Shown in pieces: positions 32,904-44,945 of a stretch of 64,000 bases of DNA. Where the stretch lies: contig NC_092336.1 in assembly GCF_046630445.1 (NCBI RefSeq), positions 507,271,001 through 507,335,000 on the forward strand, in the 5' to 3' direction. The notes under the pieces were generated by a model that worked only from the letters and a program-made list of their open reading frames with translations, ran no database searches and had not been told where the DNA came from. Within the stretch, counting starts at the first letter, position 1, and the number at the start of each line of letters is the position of its first letter. A program made the translations under genes and the position numbers. Source of the DNA: Rutidosis leptorrhynchoides (lineage: Eukaryota; Streptophyta; Magnoliopsida; Asterales; Asteraceae).

Positions 32904-33938
32904 GATATAGGTTCGTGAATCCGAGGCCAACCCTGTATTGTTCCATATCGTCATATGTATTTTTACTACAAAATACAGTATGGTGAGTTTCATTTGATTC
33001 CCTTTTACTCTTTACATTTTTGGGACTGAGAATACATGCGCTACTTTTACAACTGCTTTATTAAATGCTTTTGAAATACATTTTGAACTGCAAATAAATG
33101 AAATGCTTTTATAAATGTTTGACGAGATAGACACAAGCAAAACATTCCTCGAATGAATTATGTGGACGTGATAATTGCCACCATTGAATTATGTGGACGT
33201 GATAATTACCACAATTGATATGAATATTTTTCCCCTGATTATTATTGCTTGGTAACCTAAGAATTAGGGAACATCACTAATTTTGAGAATTAGTGCACGC
33301 CTAATTGACGCGAATCCTAAAAGTAGCTACCGGGTTTAACACCCCCACCCAGAATGTTCACTAGACAGAAGGGCTAGTGGGCGTGGTGTTTAGTACTTCG
33401 AAGTTTATATGATTATTATACAGACGGGATGTTCTGTTTTGGGGATATTATTATGCGCATTATATGTTAAGGTCGGTTACCAAGCCAAGCTATGAAAGAA
33501 ATGAAAAGTGAATGTTATGTATCGAGAGAATGATTTTATATACAGGTTATGTGTATGTTATTTTTGTGCACGAGATATGTGTACGGTTACTGAGATTTAT
33601 GAAAGATGATTTTGTACACGAAAAAGGTGTACTGTATTTAAAAGATATCGCATGTACATTACAGGTGGGTATAGGATTCGGGCCCATTTGTACCATGCAG
33701 GATTTAAATCTTGTGGTCTATTAAAATGATGAATTTTATTGCTTATGATAAACCTATGAACTCACCAACCTTTTGGTTGACACTTGAAAGCATGTTTATT
33801 CTCAGGTATGAAAGAAATCTTCCGCTGTGCATTTGCTCATATTACATGAAGTCGTACATGGCATATAGAAGTCAGTTCATCGAGATGGTACCGAATGTTA
33901 TTGTATTCATTCAGAAGAATTTTGGACGGGGTATGACA
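31457..33938 (+). repeat. Middle LTR of the tandem element, segment 3 of 3
   Basis: It continues from 18341 and matches about 39396-42062. It holds a GAT/ATT-rich stretch, an (ATT)n tract (about 32327-32368), a TA tract (about 32833-32901), a tRNA-like module at about 32221-32270, and the conserved gypsy LTR blocks (33010-33040; 33740-33825). It ends GGGGTATGACA at 33938, directly before a PBS. Confidence 0.85.
32221..32270 (+). repeat. tRNA-like (possible SINE-derived) module inside the middle LTR
   Basis: TGGTTAAAGGCGTTAACGGG resembles an A-box region, and GGTCGCGGGTTTGAGCTCGG a pol III B box (GGTTCGANNCC with one C-to-T change). The matching site in the right LTR (40246-40295) keeps the C (GGGTTCGAGCTC). 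No cloverleaf can be drawn with confidence. Confidence 0.35.
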
Positions 33939-34093
33939 TGTGGTATCAGAGCGGTGGTCTTAGCGAACCAGGTCTTGCATTAGTGTGTCCAACAGGTAGT
34001 TGTTAGGATGCATTAGTGAGTCTGGACTTCGACCTAGTAGTTGTTAGGTTATATTAAAGAGTCTGGACTTGAACCTGGTCTGCATGTTAGAAA
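33939..34093 (+). other. PBS and leader of the right-hand tandem unit
   Basis: TGGTATCAGAGC (33941-33952) matches the canonical iMet primer site exactly. The following leader ('ggtcttagcgaacc', 'ttgcattagtgtgtc', 'gttaggatgcattagtgagtc') is clearly related to that of the F-box element at 21592-21690. This segment is absent before the left internal copy, which starts at 4544. Confidence 0.8.
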
Positions 34094-34514
34094 CTTTGCA
34101 TATCATTCCTTTTCGAAAAATATCTACTTATCATTTTCAGTCTCGACACGTCTGATTGCAATTATTGTATAGATGATGTACAGATAAATTCAGATCTCAT
34201 CACATTAAACATTGTCTGACACGTTTCCTTATTCACTCCGTAATCTACGGGATCTTCTGTACTAAATACAGGTATTCTATGTAATTAGAATATCATTTGA
34301 TATCCGAAAATCAATTACATATCAAAAACCCTTTATCTAACCGTAGCAAATGAAACTCACAACTAGTTCAAATTCCTCGGATTCCGATAGCTATTCCGAT
34401 ATGGATTTCCACTCGAACTCTGAAAGCAATGTCACCGGCATGAATCCACCAATCATCCATATCCAATTCATCTAATGGGTTCGTAGTCGATTGAATCAAT
34501 GGAGACGCGAATAA

Positions 34515-34889
34515 GGCAATCCTCTCCACCAACCGAATTCACCTCTTGACGAAAAACCTGAATCACTTACCTGCGAACCTGTTCGTAATACCATTTTCTC
34601 TCTTAATTCCAGAATATCTCGTCATGATTATATACTATCTCGAATTTCAGATCTTATTCATCTGCTCGTTCCGACCGACAATCATCCCGGAATAATAGAA
34701 GAAGTCAATGAACTTCGCGCTCGAATAATCAATTTGGAGAATATGGTGCAAAACTTACCAACTTCATCAACATCATCGACACCAACAATACCACCAACAT
34801 CAACGACAGTACCACCAATAGTAACATCCGCATCCCACACCTCAACTTTACAATCTGTCCTACGAACATCAACATCATACGCACCATAG
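34515..34889 (+). pseudogene. Degraded coiled-coil accessory ORF, right copy
   Basis: Same frame and length as 4965-5339, ending in TAG at 34887-34889, with the same lack of a start codon. Since both copies share the defects, the damage predates their duplication. No function is known. Confidence 0.45.
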
Positions 34890-37409
34890 ATACCAAGGAA
34901 TACCAACAACAATGAACGATGAAGTATTGATCCATAACTTCATTAATATTCTGCGAAGAATATGTGGTTCCTAATAGTTTTAGAGATTACTTTCTAACTC
35001 AAACCGAAAAGCAAATGAGATTAATATCATATTAACTCATTAAATCCGTGATTACATCTGAAGAAAATATATATGTATATATATTTTCGTAAAGATTGTA
35101 ATTAAAATGTCTTTTGTACAAACTGTTAATGGTGAAAATATTTTAACGGGTAGGTAATACCCGAGGAATATTTAGATTTCACATTGAAAAGTTACACGGT
35201 ACATTCTTCGAATCTGATTCAACAGTCATTTACTATCATACGTACATCCACAGATATATGAATCTGTTCAACACAAAATAACCATTTTCATTCAATTTCA
35301 TATTTGGATTTTGACTTCTCAAAATCTAACAAGTGGCATAATGAAGAAAACTTTGGACAATTAAAATGAATTAAAATATTGATTATAACATATGAAACTA
35401 AATAAATCTTCAAATCTGCCATTTGATTTCATCTTAAACCTCATTTGTATCTTGACGATTCCATTCTGCGTTCAAACATTTCATAACTCTTGAAAACACT
35501 TTAATCGAGAGGATGAACCAACCACACTTCATCTACGGAAGAAAAGATTGATGCATATAGTTATGCACCTGAAAACACTCGGAACCTGAGTAAATGTTTA
35601 AAACGTATATGTGCTAACTCTTTGGGAGTTGTTATTACCAGAAATAACTTTGCAATCCATTTTCGAATTAGCCAATTTTGTCACAGCTCCAGCAAGTCAA
35701 CTTCGACTTTTCATTCGAAACAACCTTATTATAACCTTGATATATATGCGTGCTATTTTATTGATATCGGAGAACCTTTTATATTCCACCACATCACCAG
35801 CAGACGTACCAGCAACCTCGTTGCTCCTTGGCTTAAATCTCTCCGACAAATCACTATATTTATCTATTGAAGTCTTATCATGAACTCATCCGCATCTTGT
35901 AACGAGAATTGCCATACCAATTACCAGAAATCAGCGTTTAATCATCTAAAAACACAAATTCTCCTGAAAACTCCTCGGATTGATAACCGACGATTCAGAT
36001 ATGGCTGCATTAAATGCAGACGAAACAGTAAAATTGTAGATGGACTAAATGGCCAAGAGTTTGATGATAAAGAATGGAGTGTTGGGAACGCTCGATAGAA
36101 AAATTTGGTACTGAAAAATGGATTGAGCTAACCATGAAGGAGACCAAGGACAAATACAAGGACCAAACCCTATATTCAAAGAATCCGGGTAATTCCAGAT
36201 CCTATGAAATCTTTAGAGAATATCTTGCTCCGAAGTCATGTTAAAATTTTGCGAAAAATTTTTCTTCATCAACCATCGAACTTAGAAATTCCAAAATATC
36301 ATCATAAATATCTTCGATATTTCTGAGGATATTTTCATAAATATTCTCGTCCGAAATTATCTACCTCTTCGTGTTTTCTGTATTTCATTATATTAAAAAC
36401 TTCTGTAATATCTAAGTATAAATTATGAATGAATTGTGGAGAAGTGTTGGGAATTGAAGCATGGGTTAGTATAATATAATGACGCTTGGCCAACGTGATT
36501 ATATTACAGTAAGTCATGCTGAGTTTCTAATGAAACGTGTTGATGGTTCACAGTAGATCATACCATCATCATGTGTCATGTTACATAACTCTTTCATTCT
36601 GCTTAACTTATAAACATATCAAGAAAATATATTCTTGATAGTTCTATTCTTAGTAATTCTGGTAATTTGACAAGTCAAATCGTGAGAATACGTTCCTTCG
36701 TGCTTAAAACATTATAATCATTCAAAACTCCATACTTACGAATTCTGGACCATTACTCGCTTTACTAGAGGTCGAGAAGAGAATAAAAGGCAAAGAGCTC
36801 TGAAGTATAAGGGAAAATATAAAGCCGATTACAAACACAGAAATTACAAACCATGTCTATCAATGCGTATGGCCATATAAAGACACAGGAGAATTAAAAA
36901 TAATATAACCCCAAGGTAATAGTAGAAGTAAACAAATTCTTCTGGTGGAAGATTGAAAAGAAGGAAGACAGAAATGATAATTAGGAAAATATCAAGGATT
37001 AGAATTGGATTAAGCATTTCTACAATCTTTTGGATGTATGAACTAAGAAAGAATGTATAGGAATGGTGAGAATAATGAAACGGAAGAGTTTAATTTATAA
37101 AGAAAAAATCAGACGTAACAATTGAGACAGATGACCGCATTTAATTAAAGAGATCCTAATTCCATTAAATCCCGAAGAATCAGATCTTATAATATTTCCA
37201 AGATTTTCTTTCAAATTCCTGAAATTTCAAAAATCCACCGTGACTACGTCAAAAGTTAAATCCTATCTCAATCTTTTGTGACAGCTTCACTCGTACGCTT
37301 CACATAATTGAATCGTTTTATCTATATTAATCAATAATGATAAAACTCTAGTTATCAACTCATATTAGTCATGAAAACATTTTTATTGTTACCCATGACG
37401 ACCTCACTC

Positions 37410-37445
37410 AAATTTCGGGACGAAATTTCTTTAACGGGTAGGTAC
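37410..37445 (+). promoter_or_regulatory. Hairpin and polypurine tract before the right LTR
   Basis: AAATTTCGGGACGAAATTT (37410-37428) then CTTTAACGGGTAGGTAC, LTR start at 37446. Identical to 7862-7897. Confidence 0.75.
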
Positions 37446-37614
37446 TGTGACGACCCGAAAATTTCTGACCAAATTTAAACATAATCTTTATATGTTTCTG
37501 ACACGATAAGCAGAGTCTGTAATGTTGAAATCTTAAAAACTTTAAACTATGTTCATATATTCAAATTAACCTTCGACATTTCTCGATGATTCACGAACAA
37601 TTGTTTGTAAATAA

Positions 37615-37667
<53 letters not shown>

Positions 37668-39724
37668 AAATATATAATATATAGATATGATAATTTGATA
37701 TACATGATTTGTTATATTATTATTATTAGTTAGTAGTAAACTTAGTATTTTTATTAAAATTATCATTATTGTTATTATCAATATTATCATATTATTATTA
37801 TTATCATTATTATTAAAAAAATAAAAAAATAAATATAAATACAATTTATTATTTTAACAATTATAATATTATTATCATTTTTATAGTTAATATCATTATT
37901 GTTATTTATTATTATTACAATTATTATTAATATAATTGTTCTTAGTATTATTAATATTAATATATTTGTTATTAATATTTATTAAAAATGAATCACGGGT
38001 TTAAACAAAATCCTGTTGAATATTACGATCAAACTTTTATATTTTGTTTTCACGTCTCCTCTTACAGCTGTAGTCACACAACAGATGATTGAATTGGTTA
38101 TGTGTCCCTTTCCATTTTACATTTTTTTTCTTCACTCCCTCTGTACATCTGTGACTATCGACAAACAAACTCACCATCAAACCAATCACTATCTTTATTG
38201 AAACTCACCCTAACAACCACTTGTTTTACTTTAGTGAATATCTAATCTATATCTATTCTTTATATATAAAATACACATATATATAAACATAGATATATAG
38301 TCACCACCAAAAACACACAATTCATCAAACAAGTCACTTGTGCATTACTACTACAAACTGGTTTCTACTTCTGTTCCTTACTAGACCAAAAACGGACCAC
38401 ATTTGCAGCTACTCACCTCCATAGCTAAACAATCACCATCGTCGGCTTCCATCACCACCGTTCAACCACCAAAACCGCCACCATTACTATCGTGATCAAC
38501 CATAGCCACCATCGTTACCACTTTAAAAACGTAAGGCTTCACATTCATTATTAATTTTTCTTTCTTTTATTTATGTTTCTACTTTCTGTTTTGAACGAAC
38601 ATCCTACTTTTGATCGCTGAACAATTAAAACCACCTTTACTCATTTCACCACCTTAAACCCACCATTTTCTTTGATTTCTCTTTTACGATTACAACCATC
38701 TTCACCACCTCTTAAACACCATAAAACACCATGACAAATCATCACCACTGCTGTGAACTGCTTACTGTTTCTGCTACCCTTCGAACACCCACAACCCACA
38801 ACAAAACCCATCGTCTTTATCGATTCATCATGTCACCACCACTTCACCATAACCGCTACCTTTGTGACCTAACCTTTTTGCTCGACAACAATCAACATCA
38901 ACGCACCACCTCCTGTGCATTTATCTTTTTCATGTTTTAATTTCTGTTTTGGTTTTTGATGTGAACCGAAACCATCATTGAATAACTTATTTATTATATA
39001 TAATGAGTGTGATACATGATAGAAAAGGACCCATGTCAATCAATTGGAGAAAGTAGCAGACAAAGTTGTTTCTTGAAATTAGTATGAGGAATATAATTAT
39101 ATTACGTTCACATTTGATTAAGTTGAAAAACCAACAAATTCAAATCCATTTAGGCTGTGACCCACTTGGGGTTGGTGATGCTCGATCAAAAAAATAAAAG
39201 AAGGGGACAAGAAAATACACAAAGGACTTCTACCTTTTATTAATATATTACACCCACTGTTATATATATATATACAAACACATAATAGAGTCCAAAAACC
39301 TTGCAACTATTTCGGATGGTGATGATTATCATCATACATCGTGATTGGAGATGGAGAACGTTAAGAATGATGAAGAGGAGATAACACGATGATAATGATG
39401 ATGGTATACACTATTGTTGCTGCTACAGCAGCGTGCTAGCCTGGTTCAGTGTAGCTAAAAGATAAATGACGATGAGGCGAGGTTAGTAATGAAGATGAAA
39501 ACCATTTTTGATTCTGCTAATTCTCTTGCGTTTTTAACGAAACTAAACTGAAGCATTTTCCCTCAACAACTATTCGTTTATAAAAATAAAATGGAATTGG
39601 GCTGGTTGTTTAAACAAAACTGAAGTGGACTGATTGTTAAATAAAACAGAAATGGGCTGTGTACTACGGCCCAGTAACAAACAGATTCATTTTTTTTGGG
39701 GCCATCGGTATATGCTATTAATAT

Positions 39725-39898
39725 TATGATTAGTATTAATTCTTATTATTAATATTATTATGATTATGATTATGATTATGATACAATTATGATTATGATT
39801 CAAGGCGGTATGATTAGTATTAATTCTTATTATTAATATTATTATGATTATGATTATGATTATGATTATGATACAATTATGATTATGATTCAAGGCGG
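39725..39898 (+). repeat. 84-bp tandem duplication in the right LTR
   Basis: The unit from 'tatgattagtattaattc' to 'caaggcgg' occurs at 39725-39808 and again from 39809, the second with one extra TGATTA. The middle LTR has a single unit (about 31790-31872). Confidence 0.85.
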
Positions 39899-40245
39899 TG
39901 ATGATACGAATGATATCTTATAAAGATGATGTAACGAGAACAATAATGATGAATGATACGATGATAATGATCTTAATATTGATAATGAAAATAAAAAGAT
40001 GATGATATTAATGACGATGATGAATGTGACATTAAGAAAGATGAGGATTATGATAAAATTAAAACTTGATGATACATGAAATAATAAAAGATGATGAAAT
40101 GAAATATGAAAACGAGGATGAGTACAAATGATGATGATGTATATAAAAGTTATAAATGATAAAGAGATGAAATTGGAAACAAAAGTAATTTGGGTTAAAT
40201 AGAAATGGGGATGGATTTTAAATCAGAAATGAGGTGACGGAGGAA

Positions 40246-40295
40246 TGGTTAAAGGCGTTAACGGGTTAGTGGGAGGTCGCGGGTTCGAGCTCGGA
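40246..40295 (+). repeat. tRNA-like module inside the right LTR
   Basis: Same module as at 32221-32270 but with an intact B-box-like GGGTTCGAGCTC. Possibly a SINE remnant that became part of the LTR. Confidence 0.35.
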
Positions 40296-40349
40296 CCGGG
40301 ACAGTTTATTTTTAAGCCATTCCCATTTAAGGTAGTTATTTCATTATTA

Positions 40350-40447
<98 letters not shown>

Positions 40448-40585
40448 AGTATTATTATGATAATTATTATCACCATTAATATTAATATTAAAGATTATTA
40501 TTACTATTATTAATATTATTATTATAAGTATTATTATTAAATATTATCATTAAGGTTATTATTAGTAGAATTAGTATGATTAAAA

Positions 40586-40631
<46 letters not shown>

Positions 40632-40930
40632 CATTATTAATAAAATTATCATTTTTATTAAAATTACTATTATTAATATCAGTACCACTATTTTCCTTAA
40701 TCCAATATTACCACAATTAATAATTTTACAAAACAAAATATACATATATATAAATATATTCATTACATAAAGTATACTAATACTACATAAAATTTTGTTT
40801 CAACTAATAACACTAATAAAGAAATCAAATAAGTATCATAATGTATTATAAGTATTAATAAAATTATATGCATAAGAATATTAGTCTTAATACATAAAAT
40901 AATATAATACACTTGTTGATTACGATTATG

Positions 40931-41029
<99 letters not shown>

Positions 41030-42062
41030 TATAGGTTCGTGAATCTGAGGCCAACCCTGTATTGTTCCATATCGTCATATGTATTTTTACTACAAAATAC
41101 AGTATGGTGAGTTTCATTTGATTCCCTTTTACTCTTTACATTTTTGGGACTGAGAATACATGCGCTACTTTTACAACTGCTTTATTAAATGCTTTTGAAA
41201 TACATTTTAAACTGCAAATAAATGAAATGCTTTTATAAATGTTTGACGAGATAGACACAAGCAAAACATTCCTCGAATGAATTATGTGGACGTGATAATT
41301 GCCACCATTGAATTATGTGGACGTGATAATTACCACAATTGATATGAATATTTTTCCCCTGATTATGTTTGCTTGGTAACCTAAGAATTAGGGAACATCA
41401 CTAATTTTGAGAATTAATGCACGCCTAATTGACGCGAATCCTAAAAGTAGCTACCGGGTTTAACACCCCCACCCAGAATGTTCACTAGACAGAAGGGCTA
41501 GTGGGCGTGGTGTTTAGTACTTCGAAGTTTATATGATTATTATACAGACGAGATGTTCTGTTTTGGGGATATTATCATGCGCATTATATGTTAAGGTCAG
41601 TTACCAAGCCAAGCTCTGAAAGAAATGAAAAGTGAATGTTATGTATCGAGAGAATGATTTTATATACAGGTTATGTGTATGTTATTTTTGTGCACGAGAT
41701 ATGTGTACGGTTACTGAGATTTATGAAAGATGATTTTGTACACGAAAAAGGTGTACTGTATTTAAAAGATATCGCATGTACATTACAGGTGGGTATAGGA
41801 TTCGGGCCCATTTGTACCATGCAGGATTTAAATCTTGTGGTCTATCAAAATGATGAATTTTATTGCTTATGATAAACCTATGAACTCACCAACCTTTTGG
41901 TTAACACTTGAAAGCATGTTTATTCTCAGGTATGAAAGAAATCTTCCGCTGTGCATTTGCTCATATTACATGAAGTCGTACATGGCATATAAAAGTCAGT
42001 TCATCGCGATGGTACCGGATGTTATTGTATTCGTTCAGAAGAATTTTGGACGGGGTATGACA

Positions 42063-43777
42063 TCATTGATGCTCTTTTCTTCAGTTTGTACTTTCTCGAC
42101 GTGTGCTAGAACAGCATATCAACCTTTTCTTATTAGTTTTTGTGCCTTCAAATTACTAATAAGATGTAGCTTCGTGTTGCCCTTTTCTCCGTACACCATT
42201 AAGGGTTTTCCTTTTTCTCGTATAATGCGAATTGCATTTTTGTAACAAACGATCTCTGCTTTCACTTCTTTCAACCAGTCCATACCGATTATCACATCAA
42301 AACTCCCTAACTCTACTGGTATCAAGTCAATCTTAAATGTTTCGCTAACCAGTTTAATTTCTCGATTCCGACATATATTATCTGCTGAAATTAATTTACC
42401 ATTTGCTAATTCGAGTAAAAATTTACTATCCAAAGGCGTCAATTGGCAACTTAATTTAGCACAAAAATCTCTACTCGTATAGCTTCTATCCGCACCCGAA
42501 TCAAATAAAACGTAAGCAGATTTATTGTCAATAATAAACGTACCCGTAACAAGCTCCGGGTCTTCCTGTGCCTCTGCCGCATTAATATTGAAAACTCTTC
42601 CGCGGACTTGTCCATTCGTGTTCTCCTGGTTCGGGCAATTTCTAATAATGTGGCCCGGTTTTCCACATTTATAACAAACTACATTTGCATAACTTGCTCC
42701 GCCATTACTCGTTCCGACACCATTTGTTCCTTTCGTTCTGTTAACCCCTGGTCCGTTGACCTCACACTTCGCCGCGCTATGACCATTTCTTTTACACTTG
42801 TTGCAAAATTTGGTGCAGAACCCCGAGTGATACTTTTCACACCTTTGGCATAGCTGCTTCTGATTGTTGTTATTGTTGCAGTTATTATTATTGTTGGGAA
42901 GATTGTTGTAGTTGCTATTGTTGTTGTTGTTGTTGTTGTTGTTGGGCCGTTTGTTGTAGTTGCGATTGATGTTGCGATTGTTGGGATAGTTGTTGCGATT
43001 ATTGTTGTAATTGCTGTTGTTGTTGTATTGGTGATTCTTATCACCATTTTCCTACCACTTTCTTTTGACTTGCTTCACATTGGCCTCTTCAGCAGTCTGT
43101 TCTTTAATTCTTTCTTCAATCTGGTTCACTAGTTTGTGAGCCATTCTACATGCCTGTTGTATGGAGGCGGGCTCGTGTGAACTTATATATTCTTGGATTC
43201 TTTCCGGTAATCCTTTCACAAATGCGTCGATCTTATCTTCCTCATCTTCGAACGCTCCCGGACACAATAAGCACAATTCTGTGAATCGTCTTTCGTACGT
43301 GGTAATATCAAATCCTTGGGTTAGTAACCCTCTAAGTTCTGTCTTGAGCTTATTGACCTCGGTTCTGGGACGGTACTTCTCGTTCATCAAGTGCTTGAAT
43401 GCTGACCACGGTAGTGCGTAAGCATCATCTTGTCCCACTTGCTCTAGATAGGTATTCCACCATGTTAACGCAGAACCTGTGAAGGTATGCGTAGCGTACT
43501 TCACTTTGTCCTCTTCAGTACACTTACTTATGGCAAACACCGATTCGACCTTCTCGGTCCACCGTTTCAATCCGATCGGTCCTTCGGTTCCATCAAATTC
43601 CAAAGGTTTGCAGGCAGTGAATTCTTTGTAGGTGCATCCTACACGATTTCCTGTACTGCTAGATCCAAGGTTATTGTTGGTATGTAGCGCAGCCTGTACT
43701 GCGGCTATGTTTGAAGTAATAAAGGCACGAAATTCCTCTTCGCTCATATTCAAGGTGTGTCGAGTAGTCGGTGCCAT
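42063..43777 (-). pseudogene. gag-pol: gag and protease region of the second F-box gypsy copy, truncated
   Basis: The gag ATG is at 43777 on the minus strand. Capsid, a shorter Asn-rich tract, zinc knuckles and protease (DSGAD) follow in one frame. Two in-frame stops occur: TAG at 43052-43054 (GAG in the complete copy) and TGA at 42119-42121 (TGC in the complete copy). The codon that is TAG at the gag/pol boundary of the complete copy is CAG here (42626-42628), which shows that gag and pol are one reading frame in this family. The frame is truncated just after protease. Confidence 0.88.
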
Positions 43778-44124
43778 TTTCTTCAAAATAGTCAAATGGA
43801 ACGAGTTAATCATATAGAATATCAAGAGTAGTCAATAGTATTTTGTAGTGTAATATGAACTTATTTATAAAAGCTCTTTCTTCATATTAGCGTTTTATAC
43901 TCTTTAATTCGGGTAGTACCTACCCGTTAAGTTCATACTTAGTAGCTAACATACCATTTCAACTACTACAATTCTATATGAAAAACTAATCACACAAAAA
44001 AAATATCATATTCAATCCTTTATACAATAACTTGCAAACTTACAATAACGCTTTTTTTTTTACATATAGCATGAAATATAGCACATAAAACTTTGATACA
44101 AAGTAGTTGCGAAGATAATTCTAG

Positions 44125-44808
44125 TTAATAAATAAGGCGTTCAGCAAAGGCAATAAAGACACGTAATTCATACTTCCAGAAACAAGTCATGCATTCTGGT
44201 TTTACTAATACCACTTCCCATCCTTGGTTTTGTGGAACATAACCGTTGTGACTGATAGTAAGACAATGTGTTGTAACGTCGTCAAAAGGATGAAGGTTAC
44301 GTAATGTCCAACAGTCTCGTAATAACCTAAAAACCTCATTTCTTACCCCAATTACCGACTCCGTCACTTGTGGGAATGTTTTGTTTAATAGTTGTAGCCC
44401 GATGTTCTTGTTCTCACTTTGGTGAGAAGCGAACATTACTAACCCGTAAGCATAACATGCTTCTTTATGTTGCATGTTAGCCGCTTTTTCTAAATCACGA
44501 AGTCCTATATTCGGATATATTGAGTCAAAATAATTTCTTAACCCGTTGCGTAAAATAGCATTTGGGTTCCCCGCAATATATGCGTCAAAGTAAACACATC
44601 GTAACTTATGGATTTCCCAATGTGATATCCCCCATCTTTCGAACGAAAACCTTTTATAAATCAAGGCATTCTTGGAACGTTCTTCAAATGTCTTACAAAC
44701 TGATCTCGCCTTAAATAGTTGTGCCGAGGAATTCTGACCGACTCTAGACAAGATTTCATCAATCATGTCTCCGGGTAGGTCTCTTAAAATATTGGGTTGT
44801 CTATCCAT
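44125..44808 (-). CDS. F-box protein of the second gypsy copy
   Basis: 227 codons, ATG at 44808, stop 44125-44127 (TAA here, TAG in the other copy). Same domain order: F-box near residues 8-45 (LPGDMIDEILSRVG), Sel1/TPR-like middle, C-terminal CMTCFWKYELRVF. 15 residues differ from 22553-23236, only 4 of them in the first 170 residues and three of those conservative (V/I, L/F, I/V). It remains open although this element has lost its 3' half and gag has a stop. It lies between the acidic ORF and gag, with the same splice-acceptor-like sequence upstream. Confidence 0.8.
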   Translation of the reverse strand: MDRQPNILRDLPGDMIDEILSRVGQNSSAQLFKARSVCKTFEERSKNALIYKRFSFERWGISHWEIHKLRCVYFDAYIAGNPNAILRNGLRNYFDSIYPNIGLRDLEKAANMQHKEACYAYGLVMFASHQSENKNIGLQLLNKTFPQVTESVIGVRNEVFRLLRDCWTLRNLHPFDDVTTHCLTISHNGYVPQNQGWEVVLVKPECMTCFWKYELRVFIAFAERLIY

Positions 44809-44945
44809 TTTGTGTTTTTATACTGTAAAATAGACAAGAGTTAGATTCATAAAAAAAATACTTATTAATACAAGCAATTTTTACATATATCATAAAGCAT
44901 AAGCACACTATATTACATATATTACACCACACGAATACAACTATC

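Larger units (their letters stand above)
34094..37445 (+). mobile_element. Internal region, right copy, of the tandem non-autonomous element
   Basis: Near-identical to 4544-7897 at a constant offset of 29,550 over the first part. No gag or pol. The internal PPT-like motif lies near 35147-35163, and the hairpin with PPT at 37410-37445. Together with the middle and right LTRs it makes one complete LTR-internal-LTR unit of about 12.6 kb once insertions are removed. Confidence 0.85.
37446..42062 (+). repeat. Right LTR of the tandem non-autonomous element (4,617 bp, uninterrupted)
   Basis: TGTGACGACCC...GGGGTATGACA. It is the uninterrupted version of the middle LTR and shows where the two insertions landed. 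Length changes against the middle LTR come from simple repeats: a TA tract at 37620-37661, a longer (ATT)n tract (about 40346-40447), a second ATT tract (about 40590-40631), a TA tract (40936-41027), and an 84-bp tandem duplication at 39725-39898. It abuts truncated pol of another element at 42063. Confidence 0.9.

Noticed and set aside
40245-40448. Leu-rich and Ile-rich frames over the ATT repeats
   Set aside because: Simple-repeat translations; no start context or similarity.
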